From positions 310,001 to 374,000 of the forward strand of contig JACPEA010000013.1 of NCBI GenBank assembly GCA_016183765.1: a stretch of DNA of 64,000 nt, written 5' to 3'. Under the pieces are notes generated by a model. That model searched no databases, had not been told where the DNA came from, and saw nothing but the letters and a program-made list of their open reading frames with translations. A program made the translations under genes and the position numbers. This stretch comes from Bacteroidota bacterium (GTDB lineage: Bacteria; Bacteroidota; Bacteroidia; Chitinophagales; Chitinophagaceae). Positions 44,828 through 53,277 of this stretch are shown piece by piece; position 1 is the stretch's first letter, and each line of letters begins with the position of its first letter.

Positions 44828-45196
44828 TTATTTTGGAGTATCTGATCTTCCGATCAGTCCTGTTAGTAATTTGAATGTTTTAATAATTAATTCACCTAAG
44901 TTGTGTAATTCTTTATCAGTAACATAATTGAGCGATATAGCAATATCAAATGCAGTATCCAACTCAACTAATGATCCTCTTGAGATTTCAAAAAATCTTA
45001 TTCTTTCTTTATCGGACCTCCTGGAAGCACCTTCTGCCAAATTCAGATGAATAGATAATGCTGCCCGCCTGATCTGCTGAGTCATTGCAAATTTCTCATT
45101 GGAGGGAAAATACCTTGTAATTCTGTAGCATTCCAACAATAGTATTTTAGAATTTTGGAAAGCAATCAGTTTTGTATGCGATAGATCCAGAAACAT
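44828..45196 (-). CDS. Four-helix-bundle protein (S23/TIGR02436-type) inside the heme cluster
   Basis: A 122-residue all-helical protein of the family related to proteins encoded in 23S rRNA intervening sequences and to Avd-like accessory proteins. Typical motifs are [53 protein letters not shown] and the terminal [13 protein letters not shown]. Members form ring-like oligomers and may bind nucleic acid; the function in free-standing form is unknown. It interrupts the hemB-hemL order and is bracketed by inverted copies of the family A repeat, which makes it look like a cargo or partner of that repeat rather than a heme gene. Confidence 0.88.
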   Translation of the reverse strand: MFLDLSHTKLIAFQNSKILLLECYRITRYFPSNEKFAMTQQIRRAALSIHLNLAEGASRRSDKERIRFFEISRGSLVELDTAFDIAISLNYVTDKELHNLGELIIKTFKLLTGLIGRSDTPK

Positions 45197-45237
45197 GGCA
45201 GCCTATTAGTTATGCCGCAATATAAGCGCGATCTTTT

Positions 45238-45268
45238 CACTTCCTACTCACCACTGACTACTCACGAC
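45238..45268. repeat. Family A repeat, right flank of the four-helix-bundle gene
   Basis: TACTCACCACTGACTACTCAC lies within 45238-45268 and is inverted relative to the copy at 44800-44825. It falls between the hemB stop and the four-helix-bundle start. Confidence 0.75.
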
Positions 45269-45325
45269 AAAATTCCGTTAAAAAACCCCTCCTCTCACAA
45301 GTATAACTACTTACTCTTCGAATCA

Positions 45326-46300
45326 CTACCCCATCAACCTCACCGCATCCTTTGCGAAGTAAGTGGCGATCAGGTCGGCGCCGGCACGTTTGATGGACGT
45401 GAGACTCTCGATCACCGCTTTGTTCTCATCCAGCCAGCCCATTTTGGCTGCGGCTTTGATCATAGCATATTCACCGCTGACATGATAGGCGCTTACCGGT
45501 ACATCCACCGTGTTTTTGATCTCACGGATGATATCGAGGTAGGCCATAGCTGGTTTTACCATTACGATATCTGCACCTTCTTCTACATCCATCAGGGTTT
45601 CTTTGATGGCTTCCGTACGGTTGGCATAATCCATCTGGTACGTCTTCTTATCACCAAAACCCGGGGCGCTGTCCAGCGCATCGCGGAAAGGGCCATAAAA
45701 ACAGGAAGCATATTTGGCGCTGTAACTCATGATGCCGGTTTGTGTAAAGCCGTTTTCTTCCAGCCCGCTGCGGATGGCGCCAATGCGGCCATCCATCATA
45801 TCGCTGGGTGCAACAAAATCGGCGCCGGAGCGGGCGTGACTGATACTCATTTTCACCAAAGCTTCCACGGTCTCATCATTTACGATCTCGCCCTCTTTTA
45901 CAATGCCATCATGGCCGTAAGAGGAGTAGGGGTCCAGGGCCACATCGGTCATCACCACCATTTCCGGAACGGCATCCTTGATGGCTTTTATGCTACGCTG
46001 CATCAGTCCATCGGGGTTCCAGGCTTCTTTGCCGGTATTATCTTTCCACTCGTCCTTGCATTTGATGAACAGGAGAACGGATCTGATACCCATGCTCCAG
46101 AGTTCCTTCACTTCTTTTACGGTCAGGTCCAGTGAACGCCGGTAATAGCCCTGCATGGAAGCGATCTCTGTAGCAATGTTCTCTCCCTCATCAATGAACA
46201 AGGGCGCAATGAAATCTGCGGGGCGTAAAATGGTTTCTGCCACCAATGAACGGATGGCGGCTGATCTGCGTAAGATCCTGTTTCTTCTTTGCAGGTACAT
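45326..46300 (-). CDS. hemB: Delta-aminolevulinic acid dehydratase (porphobilinogen synthase)
   Basis: A 324-residue enzyme joining two aminolevulinates to porphobilinogen. The two active-site lysines are K196 (SYSAKYASCFYGPFRDA) and K249 (MVKPAMAYLD). The metal segment (119-131) reads DVALDPYSSYGHDG, which has Asp/Ala/Asp in place of the three zinc cysteines, so this is the zinc-independent (magnesium-responsive) type. It begins 6 bp after hemF and shares its transcript. Confidence 0.96.
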   Translation of the reverse strand: MYLQRRNRILRRSAAIRSLVAETILRPADFIAPLFIDEGENIATEIASMQGYYRRSLDLTVKEVKELWSMGIRSVLLFIKCKDEWKDNTGKEAWNPDGLMQRSIKAIKDAVPEMVVMTDVALDPYSSYGHDGIVKEGEIVNDETVEALVKMSISHARSGADFVAPSDMMDGRIGAIRSGLEENGFTQTGIMSYSAKYASCFYGPFRDALDSAPGFGDKKTYQMDYANRTEAIKETLMDVEEGADIVMVKPAMAYLDIIREIKNTVDVPVSAYHVSGEYAMIKAAAKMGWLDENKAVIESLTSIKRAGADLIATYFAKDAVRLMG

Positions 46301-46306
46301 AAATAG

Positions 46307-47224
46307 TTAATTGACCCAGTTGCGGGGGTGCAGGCATGCATCCAATAATGCTGCTTCGGCACTTCCTTCAGCCGGTTGATGATTGTATTCAAATCTTACC
46401 GTTGGTGGTAAGCTCATTAAAATGCTTTCTGTTCTTCCGTTTGTTTTCAGCCCGAAAATGGTTCCGCGGTCATGCACCAGGTTGAACTCGGTGTACCGGC
46501 CACGCCTGATCTCCTGCCAGTATTTATGTTCCGGCTGGTAAACGGTCTGTTTCCTTTTATCCGCTATCGGAATATACGAATCTATGAATGCATATCCGCA
46601 GGCTTTCGCAAAACGGATCCAGCACTGAACATCCTTGTCTGCATCGGGCCGTTGGTGATCGTAAAAGATACCACCAATGCCGCGGAGTTCATTGTTCCGG
46701 TGACGGTTCACAAAATAGTTGTCGCACTCTTCTTTGAAACGCGGGTAGAAACTTGTGTCAAAACCGTCGCAGATGGTTTGATAGGTCCGGTGAAAATGAC
46801 GGGCATCCTCCTCAAACAGGTAATAAGGCGTGAGGTCGGTTCCGCCACCAAACCAGCGATCGATCACATGGTCGTTCGCATCATACAATTCGAACATACG
46901 GTAGTTACAATGCACCGTAGGTACAAAAGGGTTCAGCGGGTGTATCACAATGCTCATGCCGCAGGCAAACCATTTGTCGCCATTGATCTTAAGCTGGCTG
47001 CGCATCGTGTCAGTAACACTGCCAAAGACCACGGAAGTATTTACACCTCCCTTCTCAAACACATTCCCATTACTGATCACGCGGGTTTTCCCGCCACCGC
47101 CTTCAGGTCTTTCCCATTTGTCTTCTATGAAACGGGCTTTACCATCGCAGGCTTCCAACGCCAGGCAGATATCATCCTGTAACTGGTGAATAAGACTGAT
47201 CCATTGTGTTTTGATGTCTTCCAT
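46307..47224 (-). CDS. hemF: Oxygen-dependent coproporphyrinogen III oxidase
   Basis: A 305-residue aerobic enzyme that converts coproporphyrinogen III to protoporphyrinogen IX with O2. Characteristic runs are MSIVIHPLNPFVPTVHCNYRMFE, WFGGGTDLTPYYLFEEDARHFHRT and RGIGGIFYDH, with C-terminal RRGRYTEFNLVHDRGTIFGLKTNGRTESILMSLPP. Its presence implies aerobic heme synthesis and the classical protoporphyrin route. It lies between hemE (15 bp) and hemB (6 bp). Confidence 0.97.
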   Translation of the reverse strand: MEDIKTQWISLIHQLQDDICLALEACDGKARFIEDKWERPEGGGGKTRVISNGNVFEKGGVNTSVVFGSVTDTMRSQLKINGDKWFACGMSIVIHPLNPFVPTVHCNYRMFELYDANDHVIDRWFGGGTDLTPYYLFEEDARHFHRTYQTICDGFDTSFYPRFKEECDNYFVNRHRNNELRGIGGIFYDHQRPDADKDVQCWIRFAKACGYAFIDSYIPIADKRKQTVYQPEHKYWQEIRRGRYTEFNLVHDRGTIFGLKTNGRTESILMSLPPTVRFEYNHQPAEGSAEAALLDACLHPRNWVN

Positions 47225-47239
47225 GGTAGTTAAGCGTCG

Positions 47240-48271
47240 TTATATTTTGTGCCGGTATTCTTTTACGGTATCCACAAATGCCCGGGCATGGTCTACCGGA
47301 ACATGGGGCAAAATGCCATGTCCCAGGTTGGCGATATGATGACCCGGACCAAATGCATCCAGCATGGCGGTCACTTCTTTTTTGATCACGGGAATTGGCG
47401 ACAACAGTTTGGCAGGATCAAAATTACCCTGCAGGGTCACTTTATTACCTGCCAATTGGCGGGCCATCTGTGGTTTGATGCACCAGTCGATACCCAGTCC
47501 CTGTGCACCGGTTGCTGCCATATTATCCAGGCTATGCCAGGCTCCTTTGGCAAAGATGATGGTAGGCACAGTGTCTTTGAGTGCGGTAACGATCTGGCGG
47601 ATATAACGTAAAGAAAGATTTTCAAAATCATCGGGACCCAGCAAACCTCCCCAGCTGTCGAAGATCTGCACTGTATCGGCACCGGCTTTTACCTGTTCTT
47701 TCAGGTAGGCGATGGTGGTATCGGTGATCATCTGCAGTAACTGGTGTGCCAGTTCGGGTTCTGTGTAACAGAAAGCTTTGGCTTCATCAAAAGTTTTGGA
47801 TCCCTTGCCCTGTACCATATAACAAAGCAGTGTCCAGGGAGCGCCGGCAAAACCGATCAGCGGTACACGGCCATTGAGTTCCTGCTTGATGAGCCTGATG
47901 GCATCAAATACATATCCCAGTGTCTCGTTCACATCCGGTACACGTACACGGTTCAGGTCGTTCGCCGTTTTGATGGGATCAGGTAATACGGGTCCCTTGC
48001 TTTCGATCAGCTGCACTTCCAGTCCCATGGCCTGCGGTACCACCAGGATATCCGAGAACAGGATGGCCGCATCAACCCCTACGATATCTACCGGTTGCAA
48101 AGTGATCTCGCAGGCAAGTTCGGGTGTCTGGCATCTTTCGAAGAAGCTATATTTTTCACGCAGCACCCTGTATTCAGGCAGGTAACGGCCGGCCTGGCGC
48201 ATCATCCATACGGGTGTTCTCTCGGTAACTTCGCCACGAAGGGCTCTGAGTAGTAGGTCGTTCTGTAACAT
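47240..48271 (-). CDS. hemE: Uroporphyrinogen decarboxylase
   Basis: A 343-residue enzyme removing four carboxyl groups from uroporphyrinogen III to give coproporphyrinogen III. I choose the ATG at 48271 ([20 protein letters not shown]); the upstream extension in frame is translated repeat sequence. Motifs: [17 protein letters not shown] near the N-terminus and [19 protein letters not shown], both conserved in HemE. A family A repeat begins 5 bp upstream of the start, between it and hemD. Confidence 0.96.
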   Translation of the reverse strand: MLQNDLLLRALRGEVTERTPVWMMRQAGRYLPEYRVLREKYSFFERCQTPELACEITLQPVDIVGVDAAILFSDILVVPQAMGLEVQLIESKGPVLPDPIKTANDLNRVRVPDVNETLGYVFDAIRLIKQELNGRVPLIGFAGAPWTLLCYMVQGKGSKTFDEAKAFCYTEPELAHQLLQMITDTTIAYLKEQVKAGADTVQIFDSWGGLLGPDDFENLSLRYIRQIVTALKDTVPTIIFAKGAWHSLDNMAATGAQGLGIDWCIKPQMARQLAGNKVTLQGNFDPAKLLSPIPVIKKEVTAMLDAFGPGHHIANLGHGILPHVPVDHARAFVDTVKEYRHKI

Positions 48272-48275
48272 AGTA

Positions 48276-48308
48276 TTGAGTGAGTGGCGAGTGGTCAGTA
48301 GTGAGTTG
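48276..48308. repeat. Family A repeat immediately upstream of hemE
   Basis: TTGAGTGAGTGGCGAGTGGT followed by CAGTAGTGAGTTG. It shares GAGTGGTCAGTAGTGAGTT with the copy at 44800-44825 and lies where the hemE leader and ribosome-binding region would be. Confidence 0.7.
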
Positions 48309-48391
48309 TTTTTGCTCATCAGTGGCCATTCGGCGCCTGGTTATTTATTTAAAAATATTTAATATATCGTTGTTGTCTACCGGCTCAATTC

Positions 48392-49102
48392 TCACTGCGC
48401 ACCCGAAAAATACTTTACCGCCAGATCCACCAACACATCCTTCCCGGGCTGTCCGCTGACCACGATCCTGTTTTGGGTGAACCGGGCAATGGCATCACGC
48501 GTGGTTGTGCCGATCGCAAATAAAACAGTATGCGGGGGCAATTGGTTCGTGGCAAAAAAACTTTCAGCCGCACTCGGACTGAAGAACAGGATGCCGTCAT
48601 ATGCTTCTTCCACTTTGTGGTGAATGGCAGTTGTTTCGTAAACGACGATCTCCTGTACATCGATCCTTTCTTGATGCAGCCTTGCCGGAAGTTCATCCCG
48701 ACGAAGGTTGCCGCAGAAAAAGATCACTTCATCCGGCACTTCATTTTCTATCAGTGTTTCCGCCAGTTCAACTGCGTCGTTGCCTGTTCCGGCAATGGCA
48801 TCTTCACCAAAATATTCAGCCACCAGTTGTTGCGTGGTATTACCCATACAGTAAATGTGCCAGTCGGGTATATGACCATCGAGCATGCCAATGACCGCTT
48901 CCACCGCATTCATACTGGTAAACACAACAATGGCTTCCTGTACCGATATGGATTCCAGCTCCTGTTGTACCTCTATGTTCTGCACCGCTGAGGTTTCAAT
49001 GAAGGATCGTACGGAAATACGCACCCCTTTTGCCAGTGCATTGTCCAGCTGTTTGCCGGATACCGGCCGGGTTGATAATATGGTAACAGGGTTCTTAGGC
49101 AT
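48392..49102 (-). CDS. hemD: Uroporphyrinogen-III synthase
   Basis: A 236-residue enzyme that closes and inverts ring D of hydroxymethylbilane. HemD proteins are poorly conserved; this call rests on the family pattern (VTILSTRPVSGKQLDNALAKG, VFTSMNAVEAV, GILFFSPSAAESFF, FAIGTTTRDAI) and its position between hemC and hemE. The ATG at 49102 overlaps the hemC stop by 8 bp, consistent with coupled translation; an upstream extension lacks family likeness. Confidence 0.9.
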   Translation of the reverse strand: MPKNPVTILSTRPVSGKQLDNALAKGVRISVRSFIETSAVQNIEVQQELESISVQEAIVVFTSMNAVEAVIGMLDGHIPDWHIYCMGNTTQQLVAEYFGEDAIAGTGNDAVELAETLIENEVPDEVIFFCGNLRRDELPARLHQERIDVQEIVVYETTAIHHKVEEAYDGILFFSPSAAESFFATNQLPPHTVLFAIGTTTRDAIARFTQNRIVVSGQPGKDVLVDLAVKYFSGAQ

Positions 49103-50072
49103 TTCTGATCGATTCAATAATGGCGGCGCCGCCTTTCTGCAAGAGTTCTTCGGCTGCCTGTTCTCCCAGCGCACCGGCTTCTGAAACAGGTATGATCTTT
49201 TCTATTTCCGCTTTTTGTTTTCCGTCAAGCGATAAAACATTTCCGCGGAAATGCACTCTATTCTCCTGTATGGTGGCCAATGCACTGATCGGTGTGGTAC
49301 AGCCTCCCATCAGCACACGTAAAAAATCTTTTTCAATTTTGGTACAGGTGGCCGTTGCCGTATCGTTCAACTGGTGGGTGGCATCGAATGCCTGGGGGTC
49401 ATTCTCACGACAGGCAATCATAATGGCACCCTGTGATGGTGCAGGTAACATCCAGTCCAGGTTGATGGAATTAGATGGCCGTAAGCCAATCCGCTCCAGG
49501 CCCGCAGCGGCAAAAATGGCGCCGTTCCAGTTGCTTTCTTCCAGTTTACGCAGCCGGGTATTTACGTTGCCACGAAGGTTGTCTAAAACATGGTTCGGAT
49601 AACGGTTCAGCCATTGCGCCTTGCGGCGAACGCTGCTGGTGGCGATCGTGAGGCGTGAGTCGTGAGACGTGAGTCGTGCCTCTTCACTCACCACTGACCA
49701 CTCACCATTCACGGATCCCAATGTTTCCAATAAATGTTCTTTATCTCCTTTGTATACCAGAATATCTTTAAAAGAAGCTCTCGGTAATACGGCTGATTGC
49801 TGAAGGCCCTTCGCCAGTTGTGTGGGAACGTCTTTCATCGAATGCACGGCAATATCGATCCGGTTGTTTAACAGGGCAGCATCCAGCGTTTTGGTAAAAA
49901 TGCCCTGTACACCCAGTTCGTACAGAGGGGTTACCAGGTCAATATCCCCATCGCTTTTAATGTATACCAGCTCGGAAGCGATGCCTCTGCGGCTTAGCTC
50001 GTTCTGCACTAATGTGGCCTGCCACACGGCCAGCTGGCTGTCGCGGGTGCCGATTCGTAATGGCTTTGTCAT
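49095..50072 (-). CDS. hemC: Hydroxymethylbilane synthase with repeat-derived insertion
   Basis: A 325-residue enzyme polymerising four porphobilinogens into hydroxymethylbilane. The dipyrromethane cofactor attaches to C258 in VLMGGCTTPISA; KSDGDIDLVTPL, DIAVHSMKDVP, TSSVRRKAQWL and LRGNVNTRLRKL are all conserved. Residues ~121-142 (opening VNGEWSVVSEEARL) have no counterpart in E. coli HemC and are encoded by a family A repeat at 49648-49712. The insertion lies just before the cofactor-binding TSSVRR segment but keeps the frame, so the protein may still be active. Overlaps hemD; 3 bp from hemA. Confidence 0.95.
   Translation of the reverse strand: MTKPLRIGTRDSQLAVWQATLVQNELSRRGIASELVYIKSDGDIDLVTPLYELGVQGIFTKTLDAALLNNRIDIAVHSMKDVPTQLAKGLQQSAVLPRASFKDILVYKGDKEHLLETLGSVNGEWSVVSEEARLTSHDSRLTIATSSVRRKAQWLNRYPNHVLDNLRGNVNTRLRKLEESNWNGAIFAAAGLERIGLRPSNSINLDWMLPAPSQGAIMIACRENDPQAFDATHQLNDTATATCTKIEKDFLRVLMGGCTTPISALATIQENRVHFRGNVLSLDGKQKAEIEKIIPVSEAGALGEQAAEELLQKGGAAIIESIRNA
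49648..49712. repeat. Family A repeat inserted in frame inside hemC
   Basis: Contains GTGAGTCGTGAGACGTGAGT on the plus strand and the mirrored CACTCACCACTGACCACTCA, ending CCATTCAC. The same words occur at 43413-43512, 45238-45268 and 53384-53429, all intergenic. Here the tract is translated as about 22 residues of HemC. Confidence 0.85.
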
Positions 50073-50075
50073 GGG

Positions 50076-51278
50076 TTAATTGCTGGTCATGAAATCGTTG
50101 ATAGCCTCAATATAGTAACATCCCGGCTGATGTTGGCTGCGCATTTTTACGGCTACCGTATTCACCACTTTCTGGATGGCAGCTTTGTCGATACTGCTTA
50201 CCTGGCTGATGGATTGGAACATGCTGCATGAGTGCATGTCGTGTAATTTTTGTTTTACGGCTTTTAAAACCGGCACATGACTGCGTAACAACCACCATTC
50301 TGCAAATTCCTGCCTGTGCTGTTGGATAATGGTCCTTGCTTTGGGAACTTCTGCTATTCTTTTCTGCAGTGTGATGTCGTTGATCACTGAAAGGTCATCT
50401 ACATTGGCCAGGGTGATCTGCGGTAATGTGCCGGCTGCCGGCTCTATATTATTGGGGATAGAGAGGTCGATCAATATCTTGGGTCCGCTGTGCAGCAGGT
50501 CTTGCCGGGTGATCATGGGTTTTTCCGCATTGGTTGCAACGATCACAATATCGGCGGCATTCACTTCTGCCTGCATGGCAGCGAATGGTGTTGCTTTCAG
50601 ACCGAGTTCCGCTGCCAGTTCAATGGCTTTGTCATCGGTCCGGTTGATCAGGGTGATATCGGTGGTATTCAGGTAATCTACCAGGTTCTTGCAGGTATTA
50701 CGACCGATCTTACCGGTGCCCAGCAGCACGATCTTTTTATTCCGTGTATCAGATAGCTGTTGTTTCAGGAACTGGATGGCGGCAAAAGAAACAGAAATGG
50801 TACCGCCACTGAGTGCAGTCTCGTTTTTGATGGCTTTGGACGACTGCAGTACCGTATTGAACAAACGCTCCATGAAAGCACAGATACATCCCCTCTCCCT
50901 GGCAAATTTCACTGCCAGTTTCATCTGTCCCACAATTTCATAGTCGCCCAGGATCTGTGAGTCCAGACCGGCGCCTACTTCAAAAATATGCTGGATGGCA
51001 TCGCTGCCCTGTTTGATATAACATAACTGCTGGAAAGTAGCTGCATCACCTGCCGTTTCCTGGCAGAGCAGGTCGATCAGCACCTGTACGTTATCGGCAA
51101 TACCATAGATCTCGGTACGGTTGCAGGTGCTCAGCACAAATACCTCTTTGATGCCCTTGTGGGTCGCTTTTTCCAGCAGGGAAGCATATTGCTCGGAACC
51201 AATCGCAAACTCTCCGCGGATGGCCGCATCAGTTTTTTTGTAATTGATCCCCGCTGTGAAAAATTGCTTCATCTCCAT
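50076..51278 (-). CDS. hemA: Glutamyl-tRNA reductase
   Basis: A 400-residue NADPH-dependent enzyme that reduces glutamyl-tRNA to glutamate semialdehyde, the first committed step of the C5 heme route. The catalytic Cys is C52 in LSTCNRTEIYG; other conserved regions are VGAGLDSQILGDYEIVGQMKLA and the nucleotide-binding KIVLLGTGKIGRNTC. The start is 51278 or the third codon ATG. It heads the leftward heme operon, with a TAnnTTTG box 35-42 bp upstream. Confidence 0.96.
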   Translation of the reverse strand: MEMKQFFTAGINYKKTDAAIRGEFAIGSEQYASLLEKATHKGIKEVFVLSTCNRTEIYGIADNVQVLIDLLCQETAGDAATFQQLCYIKQGSDAIQHIFEVGAGLDSQILGDYEIVGQMKLAVKFARERGCICAFMERLFNTVLQSSKAIKNETALSGGTISVSFAAIQFLKQQLSDTRNKKIVLLGTGKIGRNTCKNLVDYLNTTDITLINRTDDKAIELAAELGLKATPFAAMQAEVNAADIVIVATNAEKPMITRQDLLHSGPKILIDLSIPNNIEPAAGTLPQITLANVDDLSVINDITLQKRIAEVPKARTIIQQHRQEFAEWWLLRSHVPVLKAVKQKLHDMHSCSMFQSISQVSSIDKAAIQKVVNTVAVKMRSQHQPGCYYIEAINDFMTSN

Positions 51279-51312
51279 GTAACTGCTCTTTTCGGTATTG
51301 CTCTTATGAACG

Positions 51313-51320
51313 CAAAGGTA
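51313..51320 (-). promoter_or_regulatory. Bacteroidota-type -7 box of the hemA operon
   Basis: Read on the minus strand, TACCTTTG matches TAnnTTTG and lies 35 bp before the hemA start. It is divergent from the hemH box at 51486-51493. Confidence 0.5.
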
Positions 51321-51485
51321 TCTTAGACCGTTTCTTAAAAAACATGAGATACGTCATTCGATTGTCATTTCTCTGTCACGTTTTGTCATGACAATGATCC
51401 CGATCCTCCGAAATGCTTGGTTGGTGCCCGTTTGCGCCGGCCAACCGTTATTCGCTAAAACTTTTACGTATGTGTTCTGTTACTA

Positions 51486-51493
51486 TACCTTTG
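51486..51493 (+). promoter_or_regulatory. Bacteroidota-type -7 box of hemH
   Basis: TACCTTTG matches TAnnTTTG, 16 bp before the hemH ATG, giving a short leader. Confidence 0.5.
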
Positions 51494-51509
51494 CAAACAC
51501 AATTGAACT

Positions 51510-52568
51510 ATGCCACAACCTGCACAAAAAGCTGTCCTGTTAATGAACCTGGGTTCGCCCGATTCAACTGCTGTGAAAGACGTAAGAAAGTACCTGAATG
51601 AGTTTTTAATGGATGGCCGTGTGATCGATATGCCGCTGATCAGCAGGGCGCTCCTGGTGCGAGGCATTATTGTTCCATTTCGTGCTCCCAAATCGGCAGA
51701 AGCATATAAGACCATCTGGACCGAGCAAGGTTCCCCGCTGATCGTGCTCACCAAACAATTGCAGCAATCACTGCAGCAGCAGATAGCCGAGCCCGTGGCC
51801 ATTGCCATGCGGTATGGCAATCCTTCTCCCAGGCAGGCTTTTGATGAACTGCTGCAAGAGAATCCTGAGCTGAAAGAAGTGATCATTGTGCCCCTGTATC
51901 CGCATTATGCGATGAGCAGTTATGAAACGGCGATCGTACAGGCAAAAGAACATCATACAGCCGGCAACTACCCGTTCCGTATTTCTTTCATCAAACCTTT
52001 TTATAACGAGGAGAATTACCTGAATGCCCTGGCTGCCAGTATGCAGCCCTGGCTGGAAAAAGAATACGATCATATCCTCTTCAGCTACCATGGTATACCC
52101 GAACGTCACCTGCGCAAAACAGGGGGTGGTAATGGATGCAATTGCATGAAAATATCCAATTGCTGCGAAGTGAACACCATGGCGCACGACACCTGTTACC
52201 GGCACCAGGTATTCACCACTACCCGGCTGGTGGCGGAGAAACTGGGCCTGCCCGCAGACAAATACAGCATCTCCTTCCAGTCGCGGTTAGGCAAAGGCTG
52301 GCTGGAACCATTTACGGATATCCGCCTGGAGCAAATGCCCAAAGAAGGCATTAAGAAACTACTGGTCATCTGCCCGTCTTTTATCAGCGATTGTCTGGAG
52401 ACCCTGGAAGAAATTGCCGAAAGAGGAAAAGAAACTTTTATGGAAGCCGGTGGTGGATCCTACGAAATGATCCCCTGTCTGAATACCCATCCCCAATGGG
52501 TAAATACCCTGGCAACCTGGGTGAACAACCATAACCAGGGTAACAGGGAGATGATTTTGAACGGATGA
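51510..52568 (+). CDS. hemH: Ferrochelatase
   Basis: A 352-residue enzyme inserting Fe2+ into protoporphyrin IX. The metal-handling His is H194 in FSYHGIPERH and the acidic partner is E297 in DCLETLEEIAERG. After the His motif there is a cysteine cluster (C210, C212, C218, C219, C229), which could ligate an iron-sulfur cluster as in some other ferrochelatases; this is inference. The gene is divergent from hemA and followed by hemJ. Its stop codon lies within a family B repeat. Confidence 0.96.
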   Translation: MPQPAQKAVLLMNLGSPDSTAVKDVRKYLNEFLMDGRVIDMPLISRALLVRGIIVPFRAPKSAEAYKTIWTEQGSPLIVLTKQLQQSLQQQIAEPVAIAMRYGNPSPRQAFDELLQENPELKEVIIVPLYPHYAMSSYETAIVQAKEHHTAGNYPFRISFIKPFYNEENYLNALAASMQPWLEKEYDHILFSYHGIPERHLRKTGGGNGCNCMKISNCCEVNTMAHDTCYRHQVFTTTRLVAEKLGLPADKYSISFQSRLGKGWLEPFTDIRLEQMPKEGIKKLLVICPSFISDCLETLEEIAERGKETFMEAGGGSYEMIPCLNTHPQWVNTLATWVNNHNQGNREMILNG

Positions 52569-52625
52569 ACAGAAGAACAGAAGAGCAAGGAACGGATGAA
52601 TGATGAATATTGAATGTTGAAACAG
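52563..52625. repeat. Stop-proximal repeat, family B, overlapping the hemH stop codon
   Basis: GGATGAACAGAAGAACAGAA and then GAGCAAGGAACGGATGAATG and ATGAATATTGAATGTTGAAA. The hemH TGA (52566-52568) is inside the first unit. Same word set as at 402-459 and 57954-58184. Confidence 0.7.
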
Positions 52626-52731
52626 GAATAGGGAGTAAACGGATCAATCGATGGTTGACTATATAATCTGATCATGTATTATCCGGGATAGTTTTGTTTG
52701 CTGATTTTTCATTCCTAATTTTAATTTCCCG

Positions 52732-53277
52732 ATGTACGCGTATCTCAAGGCCCTTCATATCATCTTTATCGTGACCTGGTTTGCCGGGCTGTTCTACATG
52801 CCCCGCCTGTTCATCTATGCAACCGAAGCAGGAGAACGACCGGAAGCGGAGAAAAACGCCCTCCGCAGCCAACTTGGTATCATGATGAAAAGGCTCTGGT
52901 ACGGTATCACCTGGCCCTCGGCCATACTTACCCTGATCTTTGGCACCTGGGTGCTTATCAACGGCAACTGGCACATGCAGGTATTTGCGCCCGAAGGTCG
53001 ATGGCTGCTCATCAAACTTTCTTTTGTGGTACTGCTCTATGCCTACCATTGGAGCCTGCACCTGATCCTGCAACAGGAAAGCAAGGGTATTTACCGGTAC
53101 AGCTCCCAGCAACTCCGCATCTGGAACGAAGCGGCCACCGTATTGCTCATCGCCATCGTAATGCTGGTAGTGGTCAAACAGAGCATCAGTTTGGTATGGG
53201 GGCTGGTAGGGCTGGTCCTGTTCATTGGCCTGCTGATGAGCGCAATACGGATGTATAAGGTGTTGAGAAACAGGTAG
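52732..53277 (+). CDS. hemJ: HemJ-type protoporphyrinogen IX oxidase
   Basis: A 181-residue inner-membrane protein with about four helices of the HemJ/CopD-like (UPF0093) family. Conserved features are YLKALHIIFIVTWFAGLFYMPRLFIY near the N-terminus (H9 and the PRLF motif) and LKLSFVVLLYAYHW-type His-containing helix (KLSFVVLLYAYHWSLH). It would oxidise protoporphyrinogen IX to protoporphyrin IX, the one step otherwise missing from this heme set (no hemG or hemY seen). Its position after hemH supports the assignment. Confidence 0.9.
   Translation: MYAYLKALHIIFIVTWFAGLFYMPRLFIYATEAGERPEAEKNALRSQLGIMMKRLWYGITWPSAILTLIFGTWVLINGNWHMQVFAPEGRWLLIKLSFVVLLYAYHWSLHLILQQESKGIYRYSSQQLRIWNEAATVLLIAIVMLVVVKQSISLVWGLVGLVLFIGLLMSAIRMYKVLRNR

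Noticed and set aside
44828..45196. Insertion sequence or 23S rRNA intervening sequence
   Set aside because: The encoded protein has no transposase motif, the flanks are not rRNA, and no clear target duplication is visible; I list it as a repeat-associated gene instead.
45212..46135. 307-codon open frame on the plus strand opposite hemB
   Set aside because: Shadow of hemB, starting in repeat sequence; no domain recognised.
48272..48319. In-frame N-terminal extension of hemE
   Set aside because: Translated repeat sequence; HemE homology begins at the ATG at 48271.
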